Part shown: piece after piece, positions 34,486 to 44,477 of the stretch
Position numbering within the stretch: the stretch's first letter is position 1
How the letters are laid out: the number at the start of each line of letters is the position of its first letter
From: Shimia sp. SK013
GTDB taxonomy: Bacteria; Pseudomonadota; Alphaproteobacteria; Rhodobacterales; Rhodobacteraceae
Assembly (NCBI RefSeq): GCF_001292625.1
Contig: NZ_LAJH01000014.1
Coordinates: 146,586-210,585, forward strand
Direction: 5' to 3'
Length of the DNA stretch: 64,000 bases
Notes under the pieces: generated by a model
Databases searched by the model: none
What the model was told of the DNA's origin: nothing
What the model saw: the letters and a program-made list of their open reading frames with translations, nothing else
Translations under genes and position numbers: made by a program

Positions 34486-35379
34486 TCACACCCACTTCGC
34501 CATAGGCGGAAGGCTCATCAACACCGCGTTGGCGTCGTGTCCAGTTTCCAGACCAAATTTGGTGCCCCGGTCATACACAAGATTGTATTCCGCATAGAGA
34601 CCGCGATGCACCAGTTGCGCGTCTTTTTCAGCGTCGCCAAAATCCGCCACACGACGGTTTTCCACCAGCGGAACAAAAGCTGGCAGAAAGGCGCGCCCGA
34701 TGTCCTGAATAAACGCAAAATCGGTTTCCCAATCCCCACTGTTGTGATCATCCAAAAAGATGCCACCAACGCCGCGCGCGCGTTTGCGGTGCGGGATATA
34801 GAAGTACTCATCCGCCCACGCCTTCAGGCGTGGATAGTGCGCCGCGCCGTGGCGGTCACAATGCGCCTGTTGAACGCCGTGGAAATGCGCGGTGTCGGCT
34901 TCATACTCCAGACAGGGGTTCAAATCCGATCCACCGCCGAACCACCACGCATGCGGGGTCCAAAACATGCGCGTGTTCATGTGCACGGCCGGACAATGCG
35001 GGTTCTGCATATGCGCGACAAGGCTGATACCCGACGCCCAAAACCGTGGGTCATCTTTCATGCCTGGGATGCCTTTGCGCGCGGCCATCGCCGCCTGCGC
35101 GCGCTCTCCCAACTCGCCATACACGGTGGAGACATTGACGCCAACTTTTTCGAAAACACGCCCGCCGCGCATCACCGACATCAAGCCGCCGCCGGCGTCT
35201 GATCCGTCATCTGACGCACGCTTTGTTTCGGTGACTTCGAACCGACCGGCAGGAGACCCCGAAAACGGACCTTCGACGTGACTGTCTTCAAGCCCTTCAA
35301 AAACCGCAACAATTTCGTCACGCAAGCTGCGGAACCAAGCGCTCGCACGTGCGCGTTCATCTTCCATTTGGTTGGTCAT
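34486..35379 (-). CDS. hemF: Oxygen-dependent coproporphyrinogen III oxidase
   Basis: 297 residues from ATG 35379 (MTNQMEDERARASAWF), preceded by GAGGGG. Signatures are GVNVSTVYGE, SLVAHMQNPHCPAVHMNTRMF, WWFGGGSDLNPCLEYEADTAHFHG and the DDHNSGDWETDFAFIQDIG segment, with a YAEYNLVYDRGTKFGLETG C-terminal motif. It performs the O2-dependent oxidation to protoporphyrinogen IX. The window also carries the O2-independent hemN, so the cell can switch enzymes with oxygen supply. Confidence 0.95.
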   Translation of the reverse strand: MTNQMEDERARASAWFRSLRDEIVAVFEGLEDSHVEGPFSGSPAGRFEVTETKRASDDGSDAGGGLMSVMRGGRVFEKVGVNVSTVYGELGERAQAAMAARKGIPGMKDDPRFWASGISLVAHMQNPHCPAVHMNTRMFWTPHAWWFGGGSDLNPCLEYEADTAHFHGVQQAHCDRHGAAHYPRLKAWADEYFYIPHRKRARGVGGIFLDDHNSGDWETDFAFIQDIGRAFLPAFVPLVENRRVADFGDAEKDAQLVHRGLYAEYNLVYDRGTKFGLETGHDANAVLMSLPPMAKWV

Positions 35380-35454
35380 TTTGCCCCTCACTCCGCTCTT
35401 GCCCAAGGCTTAGCAGGCGCGACGCCGGCAGGCCAGTAGCAGAGAGACCCCGCG

Positions 35455-36255
35455 TCAATGCGCCGGCGTAGAAACCGGATCGATCAACGATCGGCCACCA
35501 TCCAGCGTCACAATCTGGCCGGTCATGAACCCCGCCCCTTCGGAGGCCAGAAACTGTACCGCATCGGCCAATTCGCCAGGCGCTGCAATGCGGCCCAAGG
35601 GTGTGCAATCTTCTATCTCTTCGCGACAGCGGCTGTTTTCCTTCAGCGTATTCTTCAGGCTGGCGGACATAACCGATCCAAACGCCACCGAGTTCACACG
35701 GATGCGCTCCGGTGCAAGTGCCACCGCCATCGAACGTGTCATCTGATCCAGAGCCGCCGTTGCAATGGAATAGCCTAACAAATCCGGATGCGCCCTCTGT
35801 GCTGCAATGGAACTGAGGTTAACGATCGAGCCGACCTGCCCCTCCTCACGCCCTTCAGCCTGCTTGATCATCCGCCGCGCCACCATCTGCGACAGCTTCA
35901 GCGAGGTCATCAAGTTCTGCTGTAACATCGCATCAACCGTTTCGTCATCCGGATCAAGCGCTTCAGACGCGACCACTTGCCGGCTGCCATTGATCAGGAT
36001 GTCCACTTGGTCAAACGCGTCGATCGTTGCCGAGATCAGATTGTTGATTGTGAGCTTTTCGCGCAAATCACCAGCAAAATACCGCACGCTGCCTTCATCG
36101 CTATGCTCGCCCAACTCTGCAATCAGACCTTTTTCGTCCATATCCGCGAACATCACATTTGCGCCGTGATCGACAAAGTGCCGCCCGATGGCAAGGCCAA
36201 TGCCGTTGGCCGATCCCGTAATGATCGCCGTTTTACCGGCAATAGAAAATGACAT
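35455..36255 (-). CDS. SDR-family oxidoreductase
   Basis: 266 residues: TGSANGIGLAIGRHF cofactor motif, ADMDEKGL acidic residue suggesting NAD(H) preference, INGSRQVVASEALD (an atypical NG-S-R in place of NNAG), catalytic Ser in VNLSSIAAQRAHP and the Y-x3-[A] region GYSIATAALDQMTRSMAV. The usual Tyr-x3-Lys is replaced by Tyr-x3-Ala, so normal dehydrogenase catalysis is doubtful. GGGGA precedes the ATG. Substrate unknown. Confidence 0.85.
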   Translation of the reverse strand: MSFSIAGKTAIITGSANGIGLAIGRHFVDHGANVMFADMDEKGLIAELGEHSDEGSVRYFAGDLREKLTINNLISATIDAFDQVDILINGSRQVVASEALDPDDETVDAMLQQNLMTSLKLSQMVARRMIKQAEGREEGQVGSIVNLSSIAAQRAHPDLLGYSIATAALDQMTRSMAVALAPERIRVNSVAFGSVMSASLKNTLKENSRCREEIEDCTPLGRIAAPGELADAVQFLASEGAGFMTGQIVTLDGGRSLIDPVSTPAH

Positions 36256-36303
36256 GAACGATCCCCATAGCTCCGTCGCGATTCCGCACGAACTTACGTC
36301 GAA

Positions 36304-37287
36304 TTAGCGTTTAACGCGAGATGGTCTCTGCGCATGCAATATTTTAAAGCTTCGGTCGCCCGCAACCTCGTCCACTTTAACAAAACTTTCCCGCAGCGCC
36401 GCCTCATAGGGCAAGTGCCGGTTGGCCACCATCCAAAGATGCCCCGACGGAGCCAACACCTTGGCCGCCGTACGAATGAATTGCACGCCCAGATCGGGTT
36501 CTGCCCTGCGGCTTGTGTGAAAAGGCGGGTTCATCACAACCGTGTCCACACGACTGCCCGGCTTAAAACTCCGCACATCATCCCAATGAAACTGCGCCCG
36601 TTCGTCGGCCACGTTCAACCGTGCGCAATCCAACGCAACATGGTCAGCCTCAACGAGATGCACCACTTCAACGCCGTCCCGTTTCAGAATTTGCGCCGAA
36701 AGGTAGCCCCAGCCCGCGCCCAAATCGGCCACCACTCGACCCAACTTTGGCGGCAACGCCTCTGCCAGAGCCTGTGAGGCCGGATCGATTCCGTCTGCGG
36801 AGAACACTCCGGCGCGGGTCACAAACCCTTCGCCTGCGTCCTGCGTTTCTGCCGCGCGCCAGCCTTCAAAATCGCCACCCTCGAACCAGAAAATCCGCCC
36901 GTGCGACTTGGACACCGACCCGCTGAGGTCTGCGCGTTTCCGGCATTCCTTCAAGAAACTCTCGATCCCGTCGGTCTTTTGTCCATCGACGATGACAAAA
37001 TCAGCGCAGGCGGCGGCGCGGGCCAACAGATCGCGCCCCTGCGCTTTGGCGCGGGGCAAGAACACCACCGCAACGCAATACCGGTCGCTTTCCTCGATCA
37101 CCGTCTCAAATCCGGCCTGTGCAAAACCGTCATGGTCCGGCTTAAGCGGTTGAATGACCTCCACCCGCGCGCGATCCAACGCGCTGAGGTCCGCGTCAAG
37201 GCGGGGTGCAAAGACCGCAATCCGCCCTTCGGACGGCAATGTCAGGCCATGCTCTCGCACAGCAAGTGTCAATCTGGATGTGGACAT
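36304..37287 (-). CDS. RsmC-like rRNA guanine-N2 methyltransferase
   Basis: 327 residues. The C-terminal Rossmann methyltransferase domain has VVADLGAGWGYLSAQIL (SAM binding), EADHVALDCARLN and the base-methylation motif VVMNPPFHTSRRAEPDLGVQFI, all typical of RsmC/RlmG enzymes. The N-terminal half is a degenerate paralogous domain, as in RsmC, which methylates G1207 of 16S rRNA. ATG 37287 follows AGGA at 5 bp. Target base inferred from family. Confidence 0.87.
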   Translation of the reverse strand: MSTSRLTLAVREHGLTLPSEGRIAVFAPRLDADLSALDRARVEVIQPLKPDHDGFAQAGFETVIEESDRYCVAVVFLPRAKAQGRDLLARAAACADFVIVDGQKTDGIESFLKECRKRADLSGSVSKSHGRIFWFEGGDFEGWRAAETQDAGEGFVTRAGVFSADGIDPASQALAEALPPKLGRVVADLGAGWGYLSAQILKRDGVEVVHLVEADHVALDCARLNVADERAQFHWDDVRSFKPGSRVDTVVMNPPFHTSRRAEPDLGVQFIRTAAKVLAPSGHLWMVANRHLPYEAALRESFVKVDEVAGDRSFKILHAQRPSRVKR

Positions 37288-37312
37288 GATTTCCTGTGAT
37301 CCGACCTGCGGA

Positions 37313-37651
37313 TCACTCCTTTTCCATGGTGCATTGCAGCGGGTGCTGGTGACGCTGGGCGAAATCCATCACTTGCGTGACTTTGGTTTCCGCAACCTCA
37401 TGACTAAAGACGCCAACAACCGCCACACCTTTTTTGTGCACGGTCAGCATAATTTCAAACGCCTGCGCGTGAGTCATGCCAAAGAACCGCTCAAGGATAT
37501 GCACGACAAATTCCATTGGCGTGTAATCGTCATTCAGCAACAGCACTTTGTACATCGGCGGGCGTTTGGTTTTCGCACGCGTTTTCACAGCGACTCCTAC
37601 GTCGCCGTCATCGTCCTTGTCGTTGGACATCACCAAGTTGAACTTAGACAT
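37313..37651 (-). CDS. clpS: ClpS, ATP-dependent protease adaptor
   Basis: 112 residues from ATG 37651 ([11 protein letters not shown]), preceded by AGGT. The ClpS core is clear: [64 protein letters not shown], with the [10 protein letters not shown] loop that binds N-degron residues. It delivers N-end-rule substrates to ClpAP. clpA is not adjacent here. Upstream reading to 37744 lacks support. Confidence 0.93.
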   Translation of the reverse strand: MSKFNLVMSNDKDDDGDVGVAVKTRAKTKRPPMYKVLLLNDDYTPMEFVVHILERFFGMTHAQAFEIMLTVHKKGVAVVGVFSHEVAETKVTQVMDFAQRHQHPLQCTMEKE

Positions 37652-37745
37652 TTGTACCTGTTGCAAGTTTCGCGGTTCCGGTTTCGTGTTTATATAGACT
37701 GATCCGCGCGGTAGAAAAGGGGCGACGCACCATCGGACCCCCACA

Positions 37746-38447
37746 ATGGCTCAAAATCTCAGTACAATCGCATTTGATGCCGACGATACACTCTGGCACA
37801 CCGAACGGATCTTTCGCCTGACGCAGGCCCGTTTTGCCGAGCTTTTGCGCGATTATGCCGACACAGAACATCTGGAACACCGGCTCTTGGAGGCAGAACG
37901 CCGCAATGTCGGGCACTATGGCTTCGGCGTGAAGGGATTTGTGCTTTCGATGATTGAAACCGCCATCGAGGTGACCGAGGAGAAAGTTCCTGCCTCCGTG
38001 ATCAGCGAACTCATGGCCGCCGGACGCGACATGCTGCGCCATCCGATCGACCTGTTGCCGGATGCCGCCGAGGTGGTCGAGGCTGCAGCTTCCACACATA
38101 AAATACTGCTGATCACCAAAGGCGACCTGATCGATCAGGAACGCAAGCTGGCGCAATCCGGTCTTGGGGATTTGTTTGATTGGGTAGAAATCGTGTCCCA
38201 TAAAACGCCATCGGTCTACCGAACCGCCTTTTGCAGACATGGTGACGGGCCCGCGCACGCAATGATGGTGGGGGACAGCATGCGTTCCGACATCGTGCCT
38301 GCCATCAGCGTCGGCAGCTGGGCAGTGCATGTCCCGCATGGTGTGCCTTGGGCACTGGAAACCGACACAGCCCCCAAGCAAACCGAGCGATTTCACGTCA
38401 TCAAACGACTAGGTGATCTGCCCGCGTTAATTTCTGATATTGGGTAA
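37746..38447 (+). CDS. HAD-superfamily hydrolase
   Basis: 233 residues. Motif I nucleophile [13 protein letters not shown], motif [16 protein letters not shown] and motif [32 protein letters not shown] place it among phosphatase-type HAD enzymes with a helical cap. Substrate cannot be named. ATG lies 6 bp after the ClpS upstream region in divergent orientation, and no clear ribosome site precedes it. Confidence 0.88.
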   Translation: MAQNLSTIAFDADDTLWHTERIFRLTQARFAELLRDYADTEHLEHRLLEAERRNVGHYGFGVKGFVLSMIETAIEVTEEKVPASVISELMAAGRDMLRHPIDLLPDAAEVVEAAASTHKILLITKGDLIDQERKLAQSGLGDLFDWVEIVSHKTPSVYRTAFCRHGDGPAHAMMVGDSMRSDIVPAISVGSWAVHVPHGVPWALETDTAPKQTERFHVIKRLGDLPALISDIG

Positions 38448-38676
38448 AACAGGTCATTTGGCGGCCAACCATCGCAGATGTAGTGGCCTGAACTCGACAT
38501 CTCCCTAAATCTCGTCCTTTCCGCGCCGACAGGAACTTTTAAAACTTTAAGTCAGTCGCGCAAATCTTCGAAAACATGGACTTTATTTGAAACGCACCCT
38601 GTGCTACGTTTGCTGCAATAATAATTGGCCAGACCGGAAAACCGGCGGCTTGAGGCAGATAAAAAGGGCAGTTCTC

Positions 38677-40059
38677 TTGAAGGTTCGGCATATTTGGCCG
38701 GCCCGCGCAGGGCTTGGTGTTTTTCTACTTGTAGTGACCATGTGCATGACGCCTGTGGCGTCTTTAGCTGCGCCTTATGCGGCGATGGTGATCGATGCAC
38801 GCTCAGGCAAAGTGCTACATTCCCGCAACGCCGACAGCCGCCTGCACCCCGCCTCTCTGACCAAAATGATGACACTCTACATCGCCTTTGAGGCGGTGGA
38901 AAACGGTGAGATCTCACTGGACAAAAAAGTGTTAATCACCAAACACGCTGCAGCTGAGCCGCCCTCCAAGCTTGGGTTGCGGACTGGTCAACGGATCGCG
39001 CTACGGTATCTCATCCGTGCAGCAGCGGTGAAATCCGCCAACGATGCCGCCACCGCCATCGGCGTGGCCATCGAGGGATCCGAGGCTAAATTTGCCCGCC
39101 GTATGAACCGCACGGCCAAGGCAATGGGGATGTCCAACACGACGTTCAAAAACGCACACGGCTTGACCGAATCCGGACATCTGTCCACTGCGCGGGACAT
39201 GACCACGCTCGGTCGGCACATGCTTTACGACTATCCAGAGTATTATCACCTGTTCAACCGCCGCTCCATTCACGTTGGCATTGCAACCGTGAACAACACC
39301 AACCGCCGGTTGCTGAACGCTTATGCTGGTGCTGACGGGATCAAGACCGGCTACACCAACGCCGCCGGGTTCAACCTCGTGGCCTCTGCAAAAAAAGACA
39401 ACAAACGTGTGATTGCGACTGTCTTTGGTGGCCGCTCGACTGCGACCCGCAACGCCCGTGTCAAAGAACTTTTGGATCTCGGATTCTCCCGCACCGGCAC
39501 TGCCGTGGCGCTACGCAAACCCAGTATGCCCAACTATACTGGTTCTGCGAAAAGCGTTGGGAAAACCATTCGCGTCACCACCGCCGTCAAGAAATCCCTC
39601 CGCCCCAAACTGCGTCCCGGAAGCATTGGTGCGCCGAAAACAGCGCCCGTGACCGTGGACAACCAAGGGACCATTGTCGCCGAGGCCAAGGTTATCGAGC
39701 ACGACATTCAATCCGCTTTGCTGGCCGCGCAAACAGAATCTGGCGTGGTTCTTGCCAGTGTCGACCCTGCGCCCACCGCCCCGCCCGAGCCCAAAGTTGT
39801 GACCAGGATATCCACCTCAGGCGGGCGCCATTGGGGCATCAACATCGGACGGTATGGCAGCCGGTATGCAGCCGAGAAAATGCTTCTGAAAACCGCACTG
39901 GCCGAAATGTCGACGTTGGATGGTTCTTTGCGCAAAGTGGTGAAAAACTCACGTGGGTTTGAGGCCAACTTTATGGGCATGACCCAAGAAACCGCAGACC
40001 TTGCCTGCCGTCGCCTGCAAGCGCGCCAAATCACCTGCTACACGCTCGGCCCATCTTGA
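38677..40059 (+). CDS. D-alanyl-D-alanine carboxypeptidase with SPOR domain
   Basis: 460 residues from TTG 38677 (read as MKVRHIWPAR), which gives a proper signal peptide ending ASLA-APYAAMVIDA; a TTG 30 codons upstream adds an unlikely Cys-rich lead. Penicillin-binding motifs are PASLTKMMTLYIAFE (Ser-x-x-Lys), KSANDAATAIG (Ser-x-Asn) and DGIKTGYTNAAGFN (Lys-Thr-Gly). A C-terminal SPOR-like domain (about 375-460, RHWGINIGRYGSRYAAEKM onward) should bring it to septal peptidoglycan. It trims pentapeptide stems in the periplasm. Confidence 0.9.
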   Translation: MKVRHIWPARAGLGVFLLVVTMCMTPVASLAAPYAAMVIDARSGKVLHSRNADSRLHPASLTKMMTLYIAFEAVENGEISLDKKVLITKHAAAEPPSKLGLRTGQRIALRYLIRAAAVKSANDAATAIGVAIEGSEAKFARRMNRTAKAMGMSNTTFKNAHGLTESGHLSTARDMTTLGRHMLYDYPEYYHLFNRRSIHVGIATVNNTNRRLLNAYAGADGIKTGYTNAAGFNLVASAKKDNKRVIATVFGGRSTATRNARVKELLDLGFSRTGTAVALRKPSMPNYTGSAKSVGKTIRVTTAVKKSLRPKLRPGSIGAPKTAPVTVDNQGTIVAEAKVIEHDIQSALLAAQTESGVVLASVDPAPTAPPEPKVVTRISTSGGRHWGINIGRYGSRYAAEKMLLKTALAEMSTLDGSLRKVVKNSRGFEANFMGMTQETADLACRRLQARQITCYTLGPS

Positions 40060-40122
40060 TCAGCCACGGTTGCGATCACCTCTGACCGTCTCCGCCATCG
40101 CATGGATCTCGGCGCGGTCATT

Positions 40123-40281
40123 TCACGTCTTAGGTTTGTCGTCGTACTGCCCTGACAGGATACGCTGCGCGTCGCCGTCGGGGTCGCTGTATTGGTCCGA
40201 ACGCACGGTATAGACAAAGGCCACAAGGCCCACGCCCCCCAAAAAGAGCGATATCGGAATCAGATAAGCAAGGATTTGCAT
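40123..40281 (-). CDS. ccoS: CcoS, cbb3 oxidase maturation protein
   Basis: 52 residues: MQILAYLIPISLFLGGVGLV followed by AFVYTVRSDQYSDPDGDAQRIL and GQYDDKP. This is the typical CcoS single-helix protein with the short conserved DQYDDPxGDAxRIL tail. It is required for haem and copper insertion into CcoN. ATG lies 4 bp after the ccoI stop, last in ccoGHIS. Confidence 0.92.
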   Translation of the reverse strand: MQILAYLIPISLFLGGVGLVAFVYTVRSDQYSDPDGDAQRILSGQYDDKPKT

Positions 40282-40285
40282 GGGA

Positions 40286-42472
40286 TCACCTCAAGCGCAG
40301 CGCGTTCAGAGAGACTGTAATTGACGACAACGACATCGCCAAGGCAGCAATCAGCGGTGTCGCCAATCCTGCCACCGCCAGCGGCACCGCAACGATGTTA
40401 TAAACCGTCGCGATGCGAAAATTTTCGCGGATACGTTTGATCGCAGATTTCGATGTACTCAGGGCATCGGGAATGGGCGACAGGTCCCCCCCAAGCAAAA
40501 CGATATCGGACGCCACCCGAGCAGCATCCAGCGCCGAGGCTGGCGAGATCGACACATGCGCTGCTGCCAGCGCCGCCGTGTCATTCAGGCCATCGCCCAC
40601 CATCAAAACGTGTTGGCCGTTGTCTGTCATCGCCTGCACCCGACGGGCTTTGTCTTCTGGCAGCGCTTCTGCCACCCAACGGGCAATGCCCAAACGGTTC
40701 GCCAAAGCCTCTACGGCACCAGTCGTGTCTCCGGAAATCAGAACAACCTCGCGACCACTTTCCTTTATCGCGCTCACGGCCTCTTCGGCCCCTGCCCGCA
40801 ACGCATCGGCAAACAGGAACGCTTTGGCTGGGCCAACTCCTATTGCCAGATGCGCCGAGGTTTGCTCTTGCGCATCCGCGCCAACCCAAGTGGCCCGTCC
40901 CAGCCGCACAAGCGTGCCTTCCAGCCGCCCTTGTGTGCCGTAACCCGGAACCTCTTCGATCTCGCTCAGCCGCGCAGGCCGAATGTCCGCCGCTTGCCCG
41001 GCCTTTGCAATCGCTTGGCTCAGCGGGTGGGATGATCCTATCGCCAACGCCAATGCAACGCTCATTTCCTCTTGCGAAAACGCATCCGCATTCGTCAACT
41101 CAGGCGTCCCCGCCGTCAATGTGCCGGTCTTGTCAAAAACCACTGTGTCAACTTGCGCCAAGCGCTCAAGCGCGGTGGCATGTTTGATCAACATGCCCTT
41201 GCGAAACAGGCGTCCCGAAGCGGCCGTGGTCACAGCAGGCACAGCAAGACCCAGTGCACAGGGACACGTGATGATCAAAACCGCAGCCGCAATATTCAGC
41301 GCCGTGCGCAAATCAAAGGTGAAAAGATACCACCCCAGAAAACTCAACGCCGACAGGATGTGAACGCCTGGCGCATAAAGCTTCGCCGCCTTATCGGCGA
41401 GTGTCGTGTAATTGGACCGCCCACTTTCGGCTACGGCCACCAGATCGGCCATGCGGTGAAGGCTCGTCTTTTCACCCACGGCGGTTGCGCGCACCACCAA
41501 CGGTCCTGTCAGATTGACCTCACCCGCGCTGACGCCAAGGCCCGGCTCTGCAAACACGGGCAGGGTTTCGCCCGTTAGCAGCGACCGGTCCAACTCGCTG
41601 CGTCCTTCGACGATTTCACCATCCACTGGCATCCGCCCACCAGGCCGCACCAACACCAGATCACCCACCGCCAGCGCGCTCACCTGAACTGTCTCCTGGC
41701 CGCCATCGACTATCCGTGTGGCGCGCGGCACTTCAAGCGCCGCCAATTCTTCAGCCGCAGACCGCGCCACAGCGCGTGTGCGGTGATCCAGATACCGCCC
41801 CGCCAACAGGAAAAACACCAACGCCAGAGCCGCGTCAAAATAGGCGTGCTCGCCCGACAGTGACGTCTCCCAAAGCGAGGTCACCACCGCCAAAACAATC
41901 GCCAACACGATTGGAACGTCCATGTTCAGGCGTTTGTGTTTCAGCGCGGCCCAAGCATGGACATAAAACGGCTTGCCGGAGAACAGAATCGTCGGCAGGG
42001 CAATCGCTGCGGAAATCCAATGGAACAGATCGCGCGTCGCCGCTTCGGCTCCGGACCAGACTGAAATAGACAATAACATCACGTTCATTGACGCAAATCC
42101 GGCCACCGCCAGCCGCATCAACAAATCGCGCCCTGCTTTGTCATTCTCCGTCGCGCTTAACGTGCCGGCATCCAGCTCATGCGCTTCATACCCCACGCCT
42201 TCCAACACCTTGGCCAGATCCACTGCGGTGATTTCCGCGTCCGCCTCAACCGAAGCCCGCTTCAGCGTCAGGTTCACCCGCGCCGATTTCACGCCCGGAT
42301 GCGCGGCCAACGCGCTTTCGACTGTGGCAATACATGCGGCGCAATGCACCGAAGGCACCGACAAGGCAATCCGTGCATCCGGCAAAGGCGCAGCCTCCGC
42401 CAAGGCCGCCGCCGCAGGGGCGGCATCACAGGCCGGACAGGCAGAAATCGAGGGACGCAGCGCTGCTGTCAT
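40286..42472 (-). CDS. ccoI: CcoI copper-translocating P-type ATPase
   Basis: 728 residues. The N-terminus carries a CPAC pair (residues 12-15), then one HMA domain with HCAACIATVESAL. The P1B-ATPase core has eight membrane helices with the ion motif TCPCALGLAVP, phosphorylation motif VVFDKTGTLTAGTP, GDTTGAVEAL and VGDGLNDTAALAAAHV. As a CopA2/FixI-type exporter it supplies copper for cbb3 oxidase assembly. Lies 2 bp after ccoH. Confidence 0.95.
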   Translation of the reverse strand: MTAALRPSISACPACDAAPAAAALAEAAPLPDARIALSVPSVHCAACIATVESALAAHPGVKSARVNLTLKRASVEADAEITAVDLAKVLEGVGYEAHELDAGTLSATENDKAGRDLLMRLAVAGFASMNVMLLSISVWSGAEAATRDLFHWISAAIALPTILFSGKPFYVHAWAALKHKRLNMDVPIVLAIVLAVVTSLWETSLSGEHAYFDAALALVFFLLAGRYLDHRTRAVARSAAEELAALEVPRATRIVDGGQETVQVSALAVGDLVLVRPGGRMPVDGEIVEGRSELDRSLLTGETLPVFAEPGLGVSAGEVNLTGPLVVRATAVGEKTSLHRMADLVAVAESGRSNYTTLADKAAKLYAPGVHILSALSFLGWYLFTFDLRTALNIAAAVLIITCPCALGLAVPAVTTAASGRLFRKGMLIKHATALERLAQVDTVVFDKTGTLTAGTPELTNADAFSQEEMSVALALAIGSSHPLSQAIAKAGQAADIRPARLSEIEEVPGYGTQGRLEGTLVRLGRATWVGADAQEQTSAHLAIGVGPAKAFLFADALRAGAEEAVSAIKESGREVVLISGDTTGAVEALANRLGIARWVAEALPEDKARRVQAMTDNGQHVLMVGDGLNDTAALAAAHVSISPASALDAARVASDIVLLGGDLSPIPDALSTSKSAIKRIRENFRIATVYNIVAVPLAVAGLATPLIAALAMSLSSITVSLNALRLR

Positions 42473-42474
42473 GC

Positions 42475-42936
42475 TCAGCCCTTTTGAACCCGCAGCACCA
42501 CACGTTGCTCAAACGCGGTGCCATCCAGTGCGGTCGCTTTCATGCGGATGTTCCAGTTGCCGGGCTCCAGCTCTTCACGCGCCACATACGCAGTGCCATC
42601 AAACTGAAAATCAGGGCGTTTGTCGTCTTTGACATGGGTCGCGCGACCAAGCACCGCATCCAGCGCGCTGACTTGCACCGGTTTGCCCTGTGCATCGGTA
42701 ATGGACAGAATCAACAGCCCACCCTTGGCGCGCGCGTCAACGGTCCATCCCAGCGTTTCCTGCGCCGCTTTCTTTGTGTTGAACTCTTGGCTGGCCACAT
42801 AGGAGTTTTTCACTTCCAACCCCGGAAACGTCGCCACCGCGTTATAGGCCAAAGCCAAATTGACCGCGATAATGATGCTGAACGCCCCGACAAAAACCAT
42901 CAAGGCATGGCGGCCCGTGAACTTACGTTCGCTCAT
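42475..42936 (-). CDS. ccoH: CcoH/FixH, cbb3 oxidase assembly protein
   Basis: 153 residues. An N-terminal membrane helix (HALMVFVGAFSIIIAVNLALAYNAV) precedes a periplasmic domain with SYVASQEFNTKKAAQETLGW and a beta-rich C-terminus (LEPGNWNIRMKATALDG), as in FixH. It stabilises cbb3 subunit assembly. The ATG overlaps the ccoG stop by one base (TGATG). Confidence 0.93.
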   Translation of the reverse strand: MSERKFTGRHALMVFVGAFSIIIAVNLALAYNAVATFPGLEVKNSYVASQEFNTKKAAQETLGWTVDARAKGGLLILSITDAQGKPVQVSALDAVLGRATHVKDDKRPDFQFDGTAYVAREELEPGNWNIRMKATALDGTAFEQRVVLRVQKG

Positions 42937-44369
42937 CAATTGCCCTTTCCATTAAACACCGTGTCTTTGTGTACACGATCACCGTTGCTGATGTCCTCGA
43001 TCCAGAACCGGAACGGCGTCAAATCGCCGTTGGCCGGATCCGACCCTTTCGGAGCGACCACATAGACCCGCTGATTCAACATCTGGTCAGCAGGTACTGT
43101 GACCGTTTCATAGGCGGTGCCTTCAAGATCAACACGCAGGGTCAGATCGCCTTTTACAGTAATCCGGAACGGGCGATCCTCGCCATGTTTGTTGCGCAGG
43201 CGCACCTCATAAGTGTTGCGGATAGATCCATCCGACAAAGTCACAAATGTCGGGTTGCGCACGGGCGCCACCGTCAACTCAATGTCTGACCGCATAAACA
43301 AAGCCACCACAAGCGCGATGCCAACCACGGACCAAAGCGTCGTGTAAAGGATCGTGCGCGGGCGCAGAATATGCTGCCAGGCCGGGCGCGGAGCGCCGCC
43401 TTCGCGTTCTCGAGGTTCGTCCGTCAGGGCCAGATAATCGATCAACCCGCGCGGCTTGCCGATCTTGTCCATGATGTCGTCACACGCATCAATGCACAGA
43501 CCGCAGGTGATGCATTCCATCTGCTGTCCGTCGCGAATATCGATGCCCACAGGGCACACGTTCACGCAGGCCATGCAGTTGATACAATCGCCTTGGGTGT
43601 CCTCATCAACGCCACGCGCTTTGCGCGGCTCGCCGCGCCACTCGCGATACCCGATGGTGAGCGTATCCTCGTCCATCATTGCGGCCTGAATGCGCGGCCA
43701 TGGACAGGCGTAGATACAGATCTGCTCGCGCGCAAACCCGCCAAAAACAAAAGTCGTAAGCGTCAGGATCGCCATCGTGGTATAGGCCGCTGGATGCGCT
43801 TGCCCGGTTACCAGATCCCTTGCTAACGTTGGCGCATCCGCAAAATAAAACACCCAGGCGCCGCCGGTCGCAAGCCCGATCAAAAGCCACGAAATCCACT
43901 TGGTCAGCCGCAGGCGCACCTTGCGGAAATCGAGTTTTTTCTGGCGATGCAGACGCAAACGCGCGTTGCGGTCGCCCTCGATCCAACGCTCCACCAGAAT
44001 AAACAAGTCGGTCCAGACTGTCTGAGGACAGGCATAGCCACACCACACCCGCCCCGCTGCCGAGGTGAATAAGAACAACCCGAGCCCCGCCATGATCAAC
44101 AAACCCGCCACGAAATAAAATTCGTGAGGCCAGATCTCGATCATGAAAAAGAAAAATCGTCGGCTACCAAGGTCGATCAGAACCGCCTGATCCGGCAGGC
44201 TTGGGCCTCTGTCCCAACGCAACAACGGCGTCAGGTAATAAACGCCCAACGCGAATGCCATGATGTACCACTTCAGGCTCCGAAAGCTGCCTTTCACACG
44301 TTTGGGGAAAATCGGCTCGCGGGCCGCATACAGCGAAGGCTCGGGGGGCGTGGTCACGGAATCACTCAC
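42936..44369 (-). CDS. ccoG: CcoG/FixG/RdxA ferredoxin-like membrane protein
   Basis: 477 residues, five membrane helices (for example WYIMAFALGVYYLTPLLRW, FYFVAGLLIMAGLGLFLF). CGYACPQTVWTDLF and two 4Fe-4S motifs CINCMACVNVCPVGIDIRDGQQ and CITCGLCIDACDDIM are present. An FixG C-terminal Ig-like domain follows (PVRNPTFVTLSDGSIRNTYEVRLRNK). The protein helps reduce copper for CcoN. First gene of ccoGHIS, with an FNR-type box 53 bp before the ATG. Confidence 0.95.
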   Translation of the reverse strand: MSDSVTTPPEPSLYAAREPIFPKRVKGSFRSLKWYIMAFALGVYYLTPLLRWDRGPSLPDQAVLIDLGSRRFFFFMIEIWPHEFYFVAGLLIMAGLGLFLFTSAAGRVWCGYACPQTVWTDLFILVERWIEGDRNARLRLHRQKKLDFRKVRLRLTKWISWLLIGLATGGAWVFYFADAPTLARDLVTGQAHPAAYTTMAILTLTTFVFGGFAREQICIYACPWPRIQAAMMDEDTLTIGYREWRGEPRKARGVDEDTQGDCINCMACVNVCPVGIDIRDGQQMECITCGLCIDACDDIMDKIGKPRGLIDYLALTDEPREREGGAPRPAWQHILRPRTILYTTLWSVVGIALVVALFMRSDIELTVAPVRNPTFVTLSDGSIRNTYEVRLRNKHGEDRPFRITVKGDLTLRVDLEGTAYETVTVPADQMLNQRVYVVAPKGSDPANGDLTPFRFWIEDISNGDRVHKDTVFNGKGN

Positions 44370-44421
44370 TCATGGCAATGAAATCTAAGCGGTATTTCGC
44401 CCATCTTAGCACTTTGTAGCT

Positions 44422-44435
44422 TTGACCTGTGTCAA
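44422..44435 (-). promoter_or_regulatory. FNR-type box upstream of ccoG
   Basis: TTGAC-CTGT-GTCAA, a palindrome two bases from TTGAT-N4-ATCAA, centred 59 bp before the ccoG ATG. It would activate ccoGHIS at low oxygen. Confidence 0.75.
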
Positions 44436-44477
44436 ATCACACATCCCTGAGTCAACTTTTAGCAAGGCCCTGGTTTT

